From contig CAMVMX010000004.1 in NCBI GenBank assembly GCA_947168665.1, positions 62,001-126,000 on the forward strand: a stretch of 64,000 bases of DNA, read 5' to 3'. The notes beneath the pieces are model-generated. The model had not been told where the DNA came from, made no database searches, and saw only the letters and a list, made by a program, of their open reading frames with translations. Below, piece after piece: positions 38,241 through 47,363 of this stretch (the first letter of the stretch is position 1; each line of letters begins with the position of its first letter). The translations under genes and the position numbers were made by a program. The DNA is from an uncultured Bacteroidales bacterium. Its GTDB lineage: Bacteria > Bacteroidota > Bacteroidia > Bacteroidales > P3.

Positions 38241-40595
38241 ATGAAGAATTTAGTTATTGTCGAGTCACCAACCAAATCGAAGACCATTGAGAAGTTTTTG
38301 GGAGCCGATTATATTGTGCTGTCGAGCAACGGCCACATCCGTGACCTCTCGAAAAAAGAGATGAGTATTGATATAGACCATGGGTACGAGCCAGAATACC
38401 AAATAGCTGAGGAAAAGCACAAACTGGTGTCGGACTTAAAGCGAGCTGTGAAAGAAGCCGAAACGGTGTGGCTGGCATCCGATGAGGACCGTGAGGGAGA
38501 AGCCATTGCCTGGCATTTGCAGGAGACCTTGAAACTGGATCCTTCCACGACCAAGCGTATTGTCTTCAACGAGATTACACAAAAAGCCATTCTATATGCA
38601 ATCAGCCATCCACGGACAATCGATATGAATCTGGTGGATGCCCAGCAGGCCCGCCGCGTACTGGACCGCATTGTAGGCTATGAAATCAGCCCTATCCTGT
38701 GGTCGAAGATTAAACCGGCGCTGAGTGCCGGACGTGTGCAGAGCGTGGCCGTAAGACTGATTGTTGAGCGCGAAGAGGAAATCAAGAATTTTGTGAGCCA
38801 AAGTTTCTTCCGTGTCACTTCACAATTCCTTACCAAAGGAGGCAAAATGCAGGTTCATGCCGAACTGAACCACCGTTTCGACAAACCCGACGAGGCCGAA
38901 GCCTTCATGAATGTGCTCAAGTGCTGCAACTTCAAGGTGGAGTCGATTGATACAAAACCGGCCAAACGCACCCCTGCCCCCCCGTTCACCACCTCAACGC
39001 TACAACAGGAAGCCAGCCGCAAACTGGGATTCAGCGTGGCCCGCACCATGCAGATTGCCCAGCAACTGTACGAGAACGGTTTTATCACATACATGCGTAC
39101 CGACAGTGTGAACCTCAGCGATCTTGCACTGGACATGACCCGCGAGGAGGTGAGTTACATGTATGGCGAAAACTATGTCAAAACACGCCGCTACCAGACT
39201 AAAACCAAGGGTGCACAGGAGGCTCACGAGGCCATCCGCCCAACCGACATGAGCAAACATGTAATCACAGCCGAGACCCCTCAACGCCGACTGTACGAGC
39301 TGATTTGGAAGCGCACCATTGCATCACAAATGGCCGATGCCGAAATTGAGAAAACGGTAGTGGATATCAGCATATCGAATAATGACGGCCCCCTTCAGGA
39401 GCGATTCATTTGCCAAGGTGAGCAAGTCCGCTTCGACGGTTTCTTGAAGGTGTATATGGAATCGACCGATGACGATGAGCCCGACGAATCAGAAGACAGC
39501 CACACCCTGCCCAAACTGGTCGAAGGAATGCCCTTGGGGCTTGTAGTTGCCCAAGCCGCTGAACACCACACCCAGCACCCTCCACGCTACACCGAGGCCA
39601 GCCTGGTGAAAAAGCTTGAGGACCTGGGTATCGGACGTCCTTCGACATATGCCCCCACTATCAGCACAATTCTGAAAAGGGAGTATGTAATCAAGGAAGA
39701 CCGCGAAGCACAACCAGTGGACTGCACCGTGATGATACTGAAAGATGGCGAATTGGATACCATCAAACGGACTGAGAAGATGGGGTCTGAAAAGGGAAAA
39801 CTGTTCCCAACCGACATCGGAACTGTGGTGAACCGTTTCCTGATGGAACATTTCTCCAATATCATGGACTACAATTTCACTGCCACTGTAGAGCATGACT
39901 TTGACGACATTGCAGCCGGCAAGAAGGAGTGGCGAAAGGTAATAGACAAATTCTACGTGCCTTTCCACAAAAACATCAAACTGACCCAGCAGAACAGTCA
40001 ACGCACCAGCGGAGAACGGCTGGTGGGTGTAGACCCCAAAACAGGCAAGAACCTCTATGCCAAGATTGGCCGCTACGGCACTTTAGTCCAGCTTGGTGAC
40101 ACATCAAGCGAGGAAAAGCCCAAGTTCGCCAGCATGAAGAAGGGGCAAAGCATCGAGACAATCACGCTTGAGGAGGCTCTGGCTCTGTTCCAACTGCCCC
40201 GCAACGTAGGGATGTTCGAGGACGAGGATGTGATTGTGAGCATCGGCAAGTATGGGCCTTATGTACGGCACAACGGCCTGTTCTATTCCCTCTCAAAAAG
40301 CGATGACCCGTATGAAATCACACTGGAACGGTGCATCGAAATCATCAAAATCAAACGGCAGATTGAGGACGACAAGATGAGATTGCGGGCTCAATTCCCC
40401 CGCGTGGTAGGCGAATACGAAGGCCATACTGTCGCTTCCAATATCGGCCGCTACGGCCCATACATTTCCTACAAAGGCAAAAACTACAAAATGCCCAAGG
40501 AAATTGACCCCCTGACCATATCGCTCGAAGAGGCCAAAGATGTCATCATGGAAGGTGATATCAGGAAACCCCGCAGCCGCAAAAAGAAGGCATAG
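38241..40595 (+). CDS. topA: DNA topoisomerase I
   Basis: 784 residues. The N-terminal Toprim domain starts KNLVIVESPTKSKTIEKFLG and carries the acidic site ASDEDREGEAIAWHL. The catalytic tyrosine is in GFITYMRTDSVNLS. Instead of C-terminal Cys4 zinc fingers it ends in three copies of a topoisomerase C-terminal repeat (KIGRYGTLVQLGD, SIGKYGPYVRHNG, NIGRYGPYISYKG) and a basic tail, as is usual for Bacteroidota. It relaxes negative supercoils. The last base of the stop is the first base of the next gene's GTG. Confidence 0.96.
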   Translation: MKNLVIVESPTKSKTIEKFLGADYIVLSSNGHIRDLSKKEMSIDIDHGYEPEYQIAEEKHKLVSDLKRAVKEAETVWLASDEDREGEAIAWHLQETLKLDPSTTKRIVFNEITQKAILYAISHPRTIDMNLVDAQQARRVLDRIVGYEISPILWSKIKPALSAGRVQSVAVRLIVEREEEIKNFVSQSFFRVTSQFLTKGGKMQVHAELNHRFDKPDEAEAFMNVLKCCNFKVESIDTKPAKRTPAPPFTTSTLQQEASRKLGFSVARTMQIAQQLYENGFITYMRTDSVNLSDLALDMTREEVSYMYGENYVKTRRYQTKTKGAQEAHEAIRPTDMSKHVITAETPQRRLYELIWKRTIASQMADAEIEKTVVDISISNNDGPLQERFICQGEQVRFDGFLKVYMESTDDDEPDESEDSHTLPKLVEGMPLGLVVAQAAEHHTQHPPRYTEASLVKKLEDLGIGRPSTYAPTISTILKREYVIKEDREAQPVDCTVMILKDGELDTIKRTEKMGSEKGKLFPTDIGTVVNRFLMEHFSNIMDYNFTATVEHDFDDIAAGKKEWRKVIDKFYVPFHKNIKLTQQNSQRTSGERLVGVDPKTGKNLYAKIGRYGTLVQLGDTSSEEKPKFASMKKGQSIETITLEEALALFQLPRNVGMFEDEDVIVSIGKYGPYVRHNGLFYSLSKSDDPYEITLERCIEIIKIKRQIEDDKMRLRAQFPRVVGEYEGHTVASNIGRYGPYISYKGKNYKMPKEIDPLTISLEEAKDVIMEGDIRKPRSRKKKA

Positions 40596-42529
40596 TGAGA
40601 CTGAGCGTCATCATAGTCAGCTATAATGTCAAGTACTTCCTTGACCAGTGTCTGGAGTCGGTATTCCATTCCGACCTTCATCTGGCAAGTGGAGGAGAGT
40701 TTGAGCTTGAGGTCTATGTCGTAGACAACGCTTCGGTCGACGGGTCGGCAGAGATGGTCCGGGAACGCTACAGCCAAGTACACCTGATTGCCAACCAGGA
40801 TAATTCTGGGTTTGCAGCAGCCAACAACCAAGCGCTGCGCTGCTGCACAGGCGACTGGGCACTGCTGCTCAACCCCGACACTATTGTCGAGCGAGACACC
40901 TTCGGACAGTGCATCGACTTCTTCCGCCAGCACCCCGACTGCGGCGGATTGACAGTGAAGATGATAAACGGAGAGGGCAAATACCTGAAAGAAAGCAAGA
41001 GGGGATTCCCTACTGCTGCGGCATCGTTCTATAAGATGAGCGGCCTTATCAAGCTGTTCCCCCACTCGCGCCGCTTTGCAGCCTACTATATGGGTCACTT
41101 GCCCGACGACGAAACCAACCCGATCGACATCCTTCCCGGAGCCTACCTGATGATTAGCCGTAAAGCACTTGAGGACGTAGGACTTCTCGATGAGTCATAC
41201 TTCATGTATGGCGAAGACATAGACTTCTCTTGGCGCATTAAATTGGCCGGCTACGAGAATTACTACATGCCCTCGGCTCGCATTATCCATTATAAAGGCG
41301 AAAGCACCAAGCATGGCAGCATGAACTATGTTTACACGTTCTACAACGCCATGTCCATCTTTGTGAAGCACTACTTCTCGGGGAGCCATGCGCGGCTTTT
41401 CAACATCCTGCTGCATATTGCCATCTGGCTGCGTGCCGGCGCAGCCTGGGCCAAGAGGATTCTACAGTCTATTGCCCTGCCCCTGGCCGACTTTGCCGTT
41501 GCCTTTACTGGTTTTGTGGGCATCAAACACCTTTGGGCCACCTACTGGGCCGCCAACATCAATTACTATCCACCCGAATATACATGGGTAATCATCCCCT
41601 GCTACATTCTGATACTGATGTTCGGCAGCTGGCTCTATGGTGGATACGAGAGGCCTGTGAAACTGTGGCGTGTGGTCAAAGGGATGGCCATTGGATGCCT
41701 GACCCTGCTCCTTTTCTACTCACTGCTCGACGAAAGCCGACGTTACTCGCGAGCCTTACTCCTGATGGGGTGTGCGTGGACGCTGTTGTCATCAATAGGC
41801 ATCCGCATGCTGCTCAGTTGGCTGAAAACACCTGGATTCGACTTGCGGCCATTGCGCAGACACACCTGCATTATTGTGGGCGGTGCGATAGAGGGGGAAC
41901 GGGTGCGCCAGCTCTACGAGGGGCTGGGCAATGCCAATATCGTCACCCTGCCTCACCAAGCATTGGACTGCCGGAAACTTTACGACACCATCAACTACTA
42001 TAAAGCCGACGAGGTTATTTTCTGTAGCAAAGACCTGTCCATAAGCAACATAATCGACCTCATTTCTCAACCCATCCCCTCATCAGGACGGCACACCCAA
42101 ATCGACTTCAAGATTGTCCCTACCGACAGCGACTTCATCATCGGGAGCAACAGCATCACGAGCGCCGAAGACCTCTATGCTGAAGAGTTGCGCCCCATTG
42201 CCACCCCATTGAACCGCCGAAACAAAAGGTTGTTCGATATTGTTTGTGCCTCATTGCTGTTGCTCTTGTTCCCTGTGCTTATATGGTTCCAAAAACGGCG
42301 CCGGTTCTACATTCCCCACTGCTGGCAAGTACTCACAGGCCGGAAAACATGGGTCGGCACAGAAGGAGGAGCCACCAAGATGGGTGTTTTCGGCCCTGAA
42401 GACAGCCTGCCCCACCGGTCCAAGTCTATCAGCCCGGAACTAAAAGAGCGGTTGCACTTGCGCTATTTGCGTAACTATAAACTTATCAACGACCTGCAAA
42501 TTCTTTCAAACAACCTATTCAATATCTAA
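40595..42529 (+). CDS. Glycosyltransferase family 2 fused to a decayed sugar-phosphate transferase module
   Basis: 644 residues from GTG, overlapping the topA stop by one nucleotide. Residues 1 to about 285 are a GT2 domain (SVIIVSYNVKYFLDQCL, VVDNASVDGS, LLLNPDTIVE, and FMYGEDIDFSWRIK). Four or so membrane segments follow (about 300-420), then a nucleotide-binding-like region (TCIIVGGAIEGERVRQLYEG) as in WcaJ/PglC-type initiating transferases. A final helix NKRLFDIVCASLLLLLF (about 543-560) matches the start of the sugar transferase domain. The catalytic stretch after it is missing; a remnant (VLTGRKTWVGTE) stands where GDMSLVGPRP should be. Probably only the GT2 part is active. Confidence 0.82.
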   Translation: MRLSVIIVSYNVKYFLDQCLESVFHSDLHLASGGEFELEVYVVDNASVDGSAEMVRERYSQVHLIANQDNSGFAAANNQALRCCTGDWALLLNPDTIVERDTFGQCIDFFRQHPDCGGLTVKMINGEGKYLKESKRGFPTAAASFYKMSGLIKLFPHSRRFAAYYMGHLPDDETNPIDILPGAYLMISRKALEDVGLLDESYFMYGEDIDFSWRIKLAGYENYYMPSARIIHYKGESTKHGSMNYVYTFYNAMSIFVKHYFSGSHARLFNILLHIAIWLRAGAAWAKRILQSIALPLADFAVAFTGFVGIKHLWATYWAANINYYPPEYTWVIIPCYILILMFGSWLYGGYERPVKLWRVVKGMAIGCLTLLLFYSLLDESRRYSRALLLMGCAWTLLSSIGIRMLLSWLKTPGFDLRPLRRHTCIIVGGAIEGERVRQLYEGLGNANIVTLPHQALDCRKLYDTINYYKADEVIFCSKDLSISNIIDLISQPIPSSGRHTQIDFKIVPTDSDFIIGSNSITSAEDLYAEELRPIATPLNRRNKRLFDIVCASLLLLLFPVLIWFQKRRRFYIPHCWQVLTGRKTWVGTEGGATKMGVFGPEDSLPHRSKSISPELKERLHLRYLRNYKLINDLQILSNNLFNI

Positions 42530-42535
42530 CTCCCC

Positions 42536-43213
42536 ATGAAAAGAATCGTCCTCATTTTCATAGCCACCCTGATAGCCATCCCCCTGCAAGCCCAGCGTAT
42601 CGAAGCCTACCTCTCCCTCGGCGCCATCACCTCCCAAGTGGAGGGCGACGAGTTGAAAGGATTCAGCCACTGGGGAATAAACGGCGGTGTCGGTGCATGG
42701 ATCAAATTGGACGACCGTGGAACTTGGGGACTAAGCGTTGAAACTGACTACTCCTGTCGCGGAATCTTCAACAATAGCGGCAGTGCTGAGAACTACTACA
42801 ACATCGACCTCGACCTCCACTACATTGACATCCCCCTCACGGCCTTCTTCCGCGACCCTTACGGCGGGCTGAAAATCGGCGCGGGCATAGTCTATAGCCG
42901 ACTCGTGAGTCAGCCTCACGGCTACATCCGCTATACCCCCACCTACTTCATCCCCGACACCTCCGACATGCAGTTTCTGAAAAACGATATCGCCGTCGCC
43001 GCCGAAGCCCGGTTTGCTATATGGAAAGGGCTGCAATTCAGTGCACGCTTCCAATACTCCATCATCCCCGTCAAAAAAGACTGGCATTTCACCATGCAGG
43101 ATGAATCCTGGGCCAACAACTGCTACAACTCCTCACTCACCCTTCGGCTCATTTGGCAATTTGGCTACGACGGGCAAACTTCACGTCACAAAAAAACAAG
43201 TCGCTACAGATGA
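42536..43213 (+). CDS. Outer-membrane beta-barrel protein
   Basis: 225 residues. Signal peptide MKRIVLIFIATLIAIPLQAQ. The mature part alternates aromatic/hydrophobic and polar residues in strand-like units (WGLSVETDYSC, IDLDLHYIDIPLTAFF, LKIGAGIVYSRLV, LQFSARFQYSII, LTLRLIWQFGY), typical for an eight-stranded barrel of the OmpA/PorT-like group. Starts 6 nt after the glycosyltransferase and overlaps coaD by ATGA. Function unknown. Confidence 0.8.
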   Translation: MKRIVLIFIATLIAIPLQAQRIEAYLSLGAITSQVEGDELKGFSHWGINGGVGAWIKLDDRGTWGLSVETDYSCRGIFNNSGSAENYYNIDLDLHYIDIPLTAFFRDPYGGLKIGAGIVYSRLVSQPHGYIRYTPTYFIPDTSDMQFLKNDIAVAAEARFAIWKGLQFSARFQYSIIPVKKDWHFTMQDESWANNCYNSSLTLRLIWQFGYDGQTSRHKKTSRYR

Positions 43214-43659
43214 TTGAACCCAACATAGCCCCCAAAAGGATTGCCGTATTTCCCGGCTCCTTCGACCCTTTCACCTCTGGCCACGAAGCCATCGTGAAGA
43301 GAGCATTGGCCTTGTTCGACAAAATAATCATTGCCGTAGGGATGAACACTGACAAACACTACATGTTCACCATGGAACAGCGCATACAGCGCATACAAGT
43401 TTTCTTCCCTGAAGGGGAGCGTGTCGAGGCCATCGGATACAGCGACATGACCGTCAATCTCTGCCAGCGTATGGGAGCCCGGTTCATCCTGCGTGGCATA
43501 CGAGATGCCAAAGATCTGGAATACGAGCAGACCATTGCGGCTGTAAACAAACGCCTCGCACCCGACATTGAGACTATCCTCCTGTTGTCCGACGACCAAC
43601 ACCGCGACATCAGCAGCACCATCATACGAGAACAACTGGCACACAAACAAAACCACTGA
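43210..43659 (+). CDS. coaD: Phosphopantetheine adenylyltransferase
   Basis: 149 residues from the ATG at 43210 (ATGA overlap with the upstream stop). An upstream in-frame ATG at 43153 gives an implausible extension. Hallmarks of the nucleotidyltransferase fold: VFPGSFDPFTSGHEAIVKRA near the start and DISSTIIREQ near the end (an (I/V)SSTxxR-type motif). It catalyses the fourth step of coenzyme A synthesis. Confidence 0.95.
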   Translation: MIEPNIAPKRIAVFPGSFDPFTSGHEAIVKRALALFDKIIIAVGMNTDKHYMFTMEQRIQRIQVFFPEGERVEAIGYSDMTVNLCQRMGARFILRGIRDAKDLEYEQTIAAVNKRLAPDIETILLLSDDQHRDISSTIIREQLAHKQNH

Positions 43660-45748
43660 TATCGACACGTCGATAATATATCTCAAAGGCGTTGGCCCAC
43701 AGCGGGCCGACATCCTCGCCAAAGAGCTGGACATTCACACCTTTGGCGACCTTCTCCACTACTTCCCGTTCCGCATGGTCGACCGCTCACATGTCAGCTC
43801 CGTCGGCAACTTCAATCCCGAAGAGCCCTATCTCGTTTTCAGAGGCCACATCAGCGACATGCACACCGTATCATCTGGCCGCTCCACCCGGTTAGAAGCC
43901 CTTTTCAACGACGGCACCGGCACCCTACTCTTGGTTTGGTTCCAGGGACTCAAATGGATTCGCGAAAGCATCCGAATGGGTACCCTCTACAACGTGATGG
44001 GCCGCCCCACACTATACGGGTCAACCTGGCAGATGGCCCATCCCGACATCGAGCCGGCCGAGCACGACTCCGACCACACTCCACACCCCCTCCTCCCCGT
44101 CTACCGCACCACCGAGAAAGCTAAATCCAAGGGATTCTCATCCCGCAACATAGCCCGTCTCACCGACACACTGCTGCAACAACTGCCTCCCACCCTTCCC
44201 GAGACCCTCCCACCTCAGATTGTCTCAAAATACCATCTCATGGACCGCACCCAAGCCCTCCGCTGCATGCACTACCCCCCCACCCTCCAGGCTTGGCAGC
44301 AAGCTCTTTTCCGTGAAAAATTCGAAGAACTTTTTTACCACCAGCTGGACTACCAGTACACCCGCATCAGCCGCCGCAACCACTCCGAAGGACGGGTGTT
44401 TGGCATCGTAGGCTCACACTTCAACACATTCTATCAGCACAACCTCCCCTTCTCCCTCACCGGTGCGCAGAAACGCGTCATCAAGGAAATCCGGGCCGAC
44501 ATGCGCAGCGGACGCCAGATGAACCGCCTGTTGCAGGGCGATGTAGGCAGCGGCAAAACACTGGTGGCACTCCTCACCATGCTCATTGCCCTTGACAACG
44601 GGTACCAAGCATGCCTCATGGCACCCACCGAAATCCTCGCCTCACAGCACTTCGCCAACTTCAAAAAAATGCTCCACGGCCTCGACATCCATGTTGCGCT
44701 ACTGGTGGGGGCACTCAAAACCAAAGAAAAGAAAGAGGTGAAACGGCAACTCGCCAACGGCGAAATCAACATTCTCATTGGCACCCATGCCCTTATCGAA
44801 GACGACGTCACCTTTGCCCGGCTGGGATACGTAGTCATTGACGAGCAGCACCGTTTCGGTGTAGAGCAGCGAGCCAAACTTTGGCGCAAAAGCGATGTCC
44901 CACCCCACATACTCGTCATGACCGCAACCCCCATCCCACGCACACTGGCCATGACCCTCTATGCCGACCTCGACTGCTCCATCATCGACGAGCTGCCTCC
45001 GGGCCGGCATCCCATCATCACCACCCACGGCACCGACTCCAAACGGGCCCTCCTGTTCGACTTCATGCGGCGGCAGATTGCCCAAGGCCGTCAGGTCTAT
45101 GTGGTCTACCCCCTCATCAACGAGAGCGAAAATCTCGACCTCAAAGACATCATGGACGGCTACGAGAGCATCTCCCGCAGTTTCCCTCAACCCCAATACC
45201 AGCTCAGCATCGTCCATGGCCAGATGCCTGCCGATGCCAAAGCCTACGAAATGGATCGCTTCAAACGGGGCGAGACACAAATCATGGTATCCACCACCGT
45301 CATCGAAGTGGGGGTAGATGTACCCAACGCCACCGTCATGGTCATCGAAAATGCCGAGCGTTTCGGACTCAGCCAACTGCACCAGCTCCGCGGACGCGTA
45401 GGCCGGGGCGCCAGCCAATCCTACTGCATCCTCATGACAAAAGACGACCTCAGCCGCAACAGCCAGCAGCGCATCCAGACCATGTGCAGCACCACCGACG
45501 GCTTCGCCATTGCCGAAGCCGATCTGCGTCTGCGCGGCCCTGGCGACCTCCAAGGTCTGCAACAAAGCGGCATGCTCGACCTCAAAGTGGCCGACATCGT
45601 CGACGATGAACCCCTTGTACGCGCCGCTCGCGATGAAATCCGTTCCATCCTCGACCTTGACCCCGACCTCGCACTCCCCGAAAACAAAACCCTGCGCCTC
45701 CACCTTGGCCGGCAAACCAACAGCCAACAGTGGGGCAAAATCAGCTAA
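43568..45748 (+). CDS. recG: ATP-dependent DNA helicase RecG
   Basis: Frame of 726 residues. RecG homology begins around residue 36 (IIYLKGVGPQRADILAKEL). The wedge/OB domain is followed by the helicase motifs: Walker A LLQGDVGSGKTLVAL, GTHALIEDDV, VIDEQHRFG (DExH-like), MTATPIPRTLAM, and the TRG-containing C-terminal lobe ending with LHQLRGRVGRG. It remodels stalled forks. The start is unclear: no ATG, GTG or TTG exists between the coaD stop and the conserved N-terminus, so the only standard candidate is TTG 43568, 92 nt inside coaD. A non-standard start near 43660 is also possible. Confidence 0.93.
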   Translation: MRLSSCCPTTNTATSAAPSYENNWHTNKTTDIDTSIIYLKGVGPQRADILAKELDIHTFGDLLHYFPFRMVDRSHVSSVGNFNPEEPYLVFRGHISDMHTVSSGRSTRLEALFNDGTGTLLLVWFQGLKWIRESIRMGTLYNVMGRPTLYGSTWQMAHPDIEPAEHDSDHTPHPLLPVYRTTEKAKSKGFSSRNIARLTDTLLQQLPPTLPETLPPQIVSKYHLMDRTQALRCMHYPPTLQAWQQALFREKFEELFYHQLDYQYTRISRRNHSEGRVFGIVGSHFNTFYQHNLPFSLTGAQKRVIKEIRADMRSGRQMNRLLQGDVGSGKTLVALLTMLIALDNGYQACLMAPTEILASQHFANFKKMLHGLDIHVALLVGALKTKEKKEVKRQLANGEINILIGTHALIEDDVTFARLGYVVIDEQHRFGVEQRAKLWRKSDVPPHILVMTATPIPRTLAMTLYADLDCSIIDELPPGRHPIITTHGTDSKRALLFDFMRRQIAQGRQVYVVYPLINESENLDLKDIMDGYESISRSFPQPQYQLSIVHGQMPADAKAYEMDRFKRGETQIMVSTTVIEVGVDVPNATVMVIENAERFGLSQLHQLRGRVGRGASQSYCILMTKDDLSRNSQQRIQTMCSTTDGFAIAEADLRLRGPGDLQGLQQSGMLDLKVADIVDDEPLVRAARDEIRSILDLDPDLALPENKTLRLHLGRQTNSQQWGKIS

Positions 45749-45760
45749 CACATCACACCT

Positions 45761-46141
45761 ATGATACTCAAAGCTCAACAAGGAGACTCCCTCTCATCCG
45801 GCAAACTTACACTCTATGCCTTCGACCCCGACGACCGCCCTGTAGGCTGCGTCGAACTCTACAACTACGACCCCATCAACCGCCGCGCAGCAGTCGGCAT
45901 CGTGGTATCCAACGAATACCGCCACCAAGGCTTCGGCTCCGCCATGATCCAAGCCCTCACCCACTTCTGCCGCTCCAACACCTCGCTCCACCAAATCTAT
46001 GCCGACATAGCCGCCACCAATGTCCCCAGTCTTCTTATCTTCCAAAAAGCAGGCTACTCCCATTGCGCCACCCTCACCGACTGGGTAATCCGTTCCGATA
46101 AATTCATTGACACCCACCGCTATCAACTCATCCTCGAATAA
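45761..46141 (+). CDS. GNAT family N-acetyltransferase
   Basis: 126 residues. The acetyl-CoA-binding loop is seen in VVSNEYRHQGFGSAMIQAL (R-x-x-G-x-G/A), preceded by the strand VGCVELYNYDPINRRAAVGI and followed by IYADIAATNVPSLLIFQKAGY. This is the order of the SpeG/RimJ-like sub-group, but the acceptor is unknown. 12 nt after recG and 10 nt before mltG. Confidence 0.88.
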   Translation: MILKAQQGDSLSSGKLTLYAFDPDDRPVGCVELYNYDPINRRAAVGIVVSNEYRHQGFGSAMIQALTHFCRSNTSLHQIYADIAATNVPSLLIFQKAGYSHCATLTDWVIRSDKFIDTHRYQLILE

Positions 46142-46151
46142 ACATTCAATC

Positions 46152-47168
46152 ATGAAAAAGAAACACCTTCTCATTATCATTATTGCAGCCATCATTCTCC
46201 TCTTCGCCGCCGGGGGAGTGCTCCTCATCCCCCGCCACTCGCTCTGCATCCCTGAACCCGTACGTGTCGACATCCCCGCTGGTTCAGACTATCAAGCCCT
46301 TGTCGACAGCCTCGACCGCCATGGCTGTATACCCAACCACGCCTCCTTCCATGCGCTTGCCCGCGTCCGTGGACTCCACAAGCGAGTCAAACCGGGCAGC
46401 TATCTCCTCCAGCCCCACATGTCCATCGTGACAGTTGTCCAAAAACTCTACTCCGGCAACCAAGACCCCGTCCGTCTGACCATCAACAAACACCGCACCC
46501 CTGCCCAGCTTTGCCAGTTCCTCGGCACCCGTCTCACTCTCAATCCCGACAGCCTCCTCGCCCTCATGCAGTCCGAGCAGACCTGTTCCCGCTATGGCGA
46601 AACCCCGCAAACCATCATCGGCCTCTTCCTCCCAAACACCTACGAAATCTACTGGACCACATCGCCAATAGCCCTCCTCGACCGCATGAAACGTGAGTCC
46701 GACTACTTCTGGGCCAAACGTCAAAACCAGCTCCAATCCCTCGGCCTCTCCCGCCAGCAAGTCCTCACCATCGCCTCCATCGTCGACGAAGAGACCAATG
46801 CCGACGACGAGAAAGCCGACATCGCCTCCGTCTACCTCAACCGCCTCCGAACCGGTATGCCCCTTCAGGCCGACCCCACCGTCAAATTCGCCCTTGGCGA
46901 CTTCTCCATCCGTCGCATCCGGGGCTCCATGCTCTCCACCGACAGCCCCTACAACACCTACCTCTATCCCGGCCTCCCTCCGGGACCCATCTGCATTCCC
47001 TCCGTTTCCTCCATCGATGCCGTTCTGAAAAACAAGAAAACCCCCTACTTTTTCTTCTGCGCCAAGGAAGATTTCAGCGGAAAACACAACTTCGCCGCCA
47101 CCTCCGCCCAACATTCTGCCAACGCGCAGAAATTCCACAAAGCACTGAACAACCGCAATATCCATTGA
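46152..47168 (+). CDS. mltG: Endolytic murein transglycosylase MltG
   Basis: 338 residues from the ATG at 46152; an earlier in-frame start overlaps the acetyltransferase gene. A single transmembrane helix (KKKHLLIIIIAAIILLFAAGG) precedes a LysM-like subdomain and the YceG domain (TIIGLFLPNTYEIYW, LTIASIVDEETNADDEKADIASVYLNRL, MPLQADPTVKFALG). Most relatives read SI(V/I)EKE at the catalytic segment; here it is SIVDEE, with the first acid Asp. It cleaves nascent peptidoglycan strands at the membrane. Confidence 0.93.
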   Translation: MKKKHLLIIIIAAIILLFAAGGVLLIPRHSLCIPEPVRVDIPAGSDYQALVDSLDRHGCIPNHASFHALARVRGLHKRVKPGSYLLQPHMSIVTVVQKLYSGNQDPVRLTINKHRTPAQLCQFLGTRLTLNPDSLLALMQSEQTCSRYGETPQTIIGLFLPNTYEIYWTTSPIALLDRMKRESDYFWAKRQNQLQSLGLSRQQVLTIASIVDEETNADDEKADIASVYLNRLRTGMPLQADPTVKFALGDFSIRRIRGSMLSTDSPYNTYLYPGLPPGPICIPSVSSIDAVLKNKKTPYFFFCAKEDFSGKHNFAATSAQHSANAQKFHKALNNRNIH

Positions 47169-47239
47169 CATTTTTTCCTCCCTGCCAAAAAAAAGAAAAA
47201 AAAATGCCGCTATTTTCTTTTCAAATTAAAAAAAAGTAG

Positions 47240-47247
47240 TACTTTTG
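47240..47247 (+). promoter_or_regulatory. -7 element for the SRP RNA gene
   Basis: TACTTTTG fits TAnnTTTG and lies 6 nt before the predicted 5' end of the RNA, the spacing expected for transcription to begin there. The -33 region is T-rich without a clean TTG. Confidence 0.6.
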
Positions 47248-47252
47248 CAATT

Positions 47253-47350
47253 GGGTAAGTCTTATACGACCAGCTCCCATTGAATCCCCCAGGGTAGGAA
47301 TACAGCAAGGGTGTTTGGTTGTAGCGGTGCGATATAAACAGCTTACCCTT
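47253..47350 (+). ncRNA. ffs: Signal recognition particle RNA (4.5S type)
   Basis: About 98 nt. The 5' GGGTAAG pairs with the 3' CTTACCC. The apical domain has CCCAGGGTAGGAATACAGCA, which holds the conserved GGAA tetraloop-like segment and the AGCA of the Ffh-binding internal loop. A T-tract (47349-47355) right after the closing stem is the terminator. Together with Ffh the RNA targets membrane proteins to the translocon. Confidence 0.88.
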
Positions 47351-47363
47351 TTTTTATTTGCCT

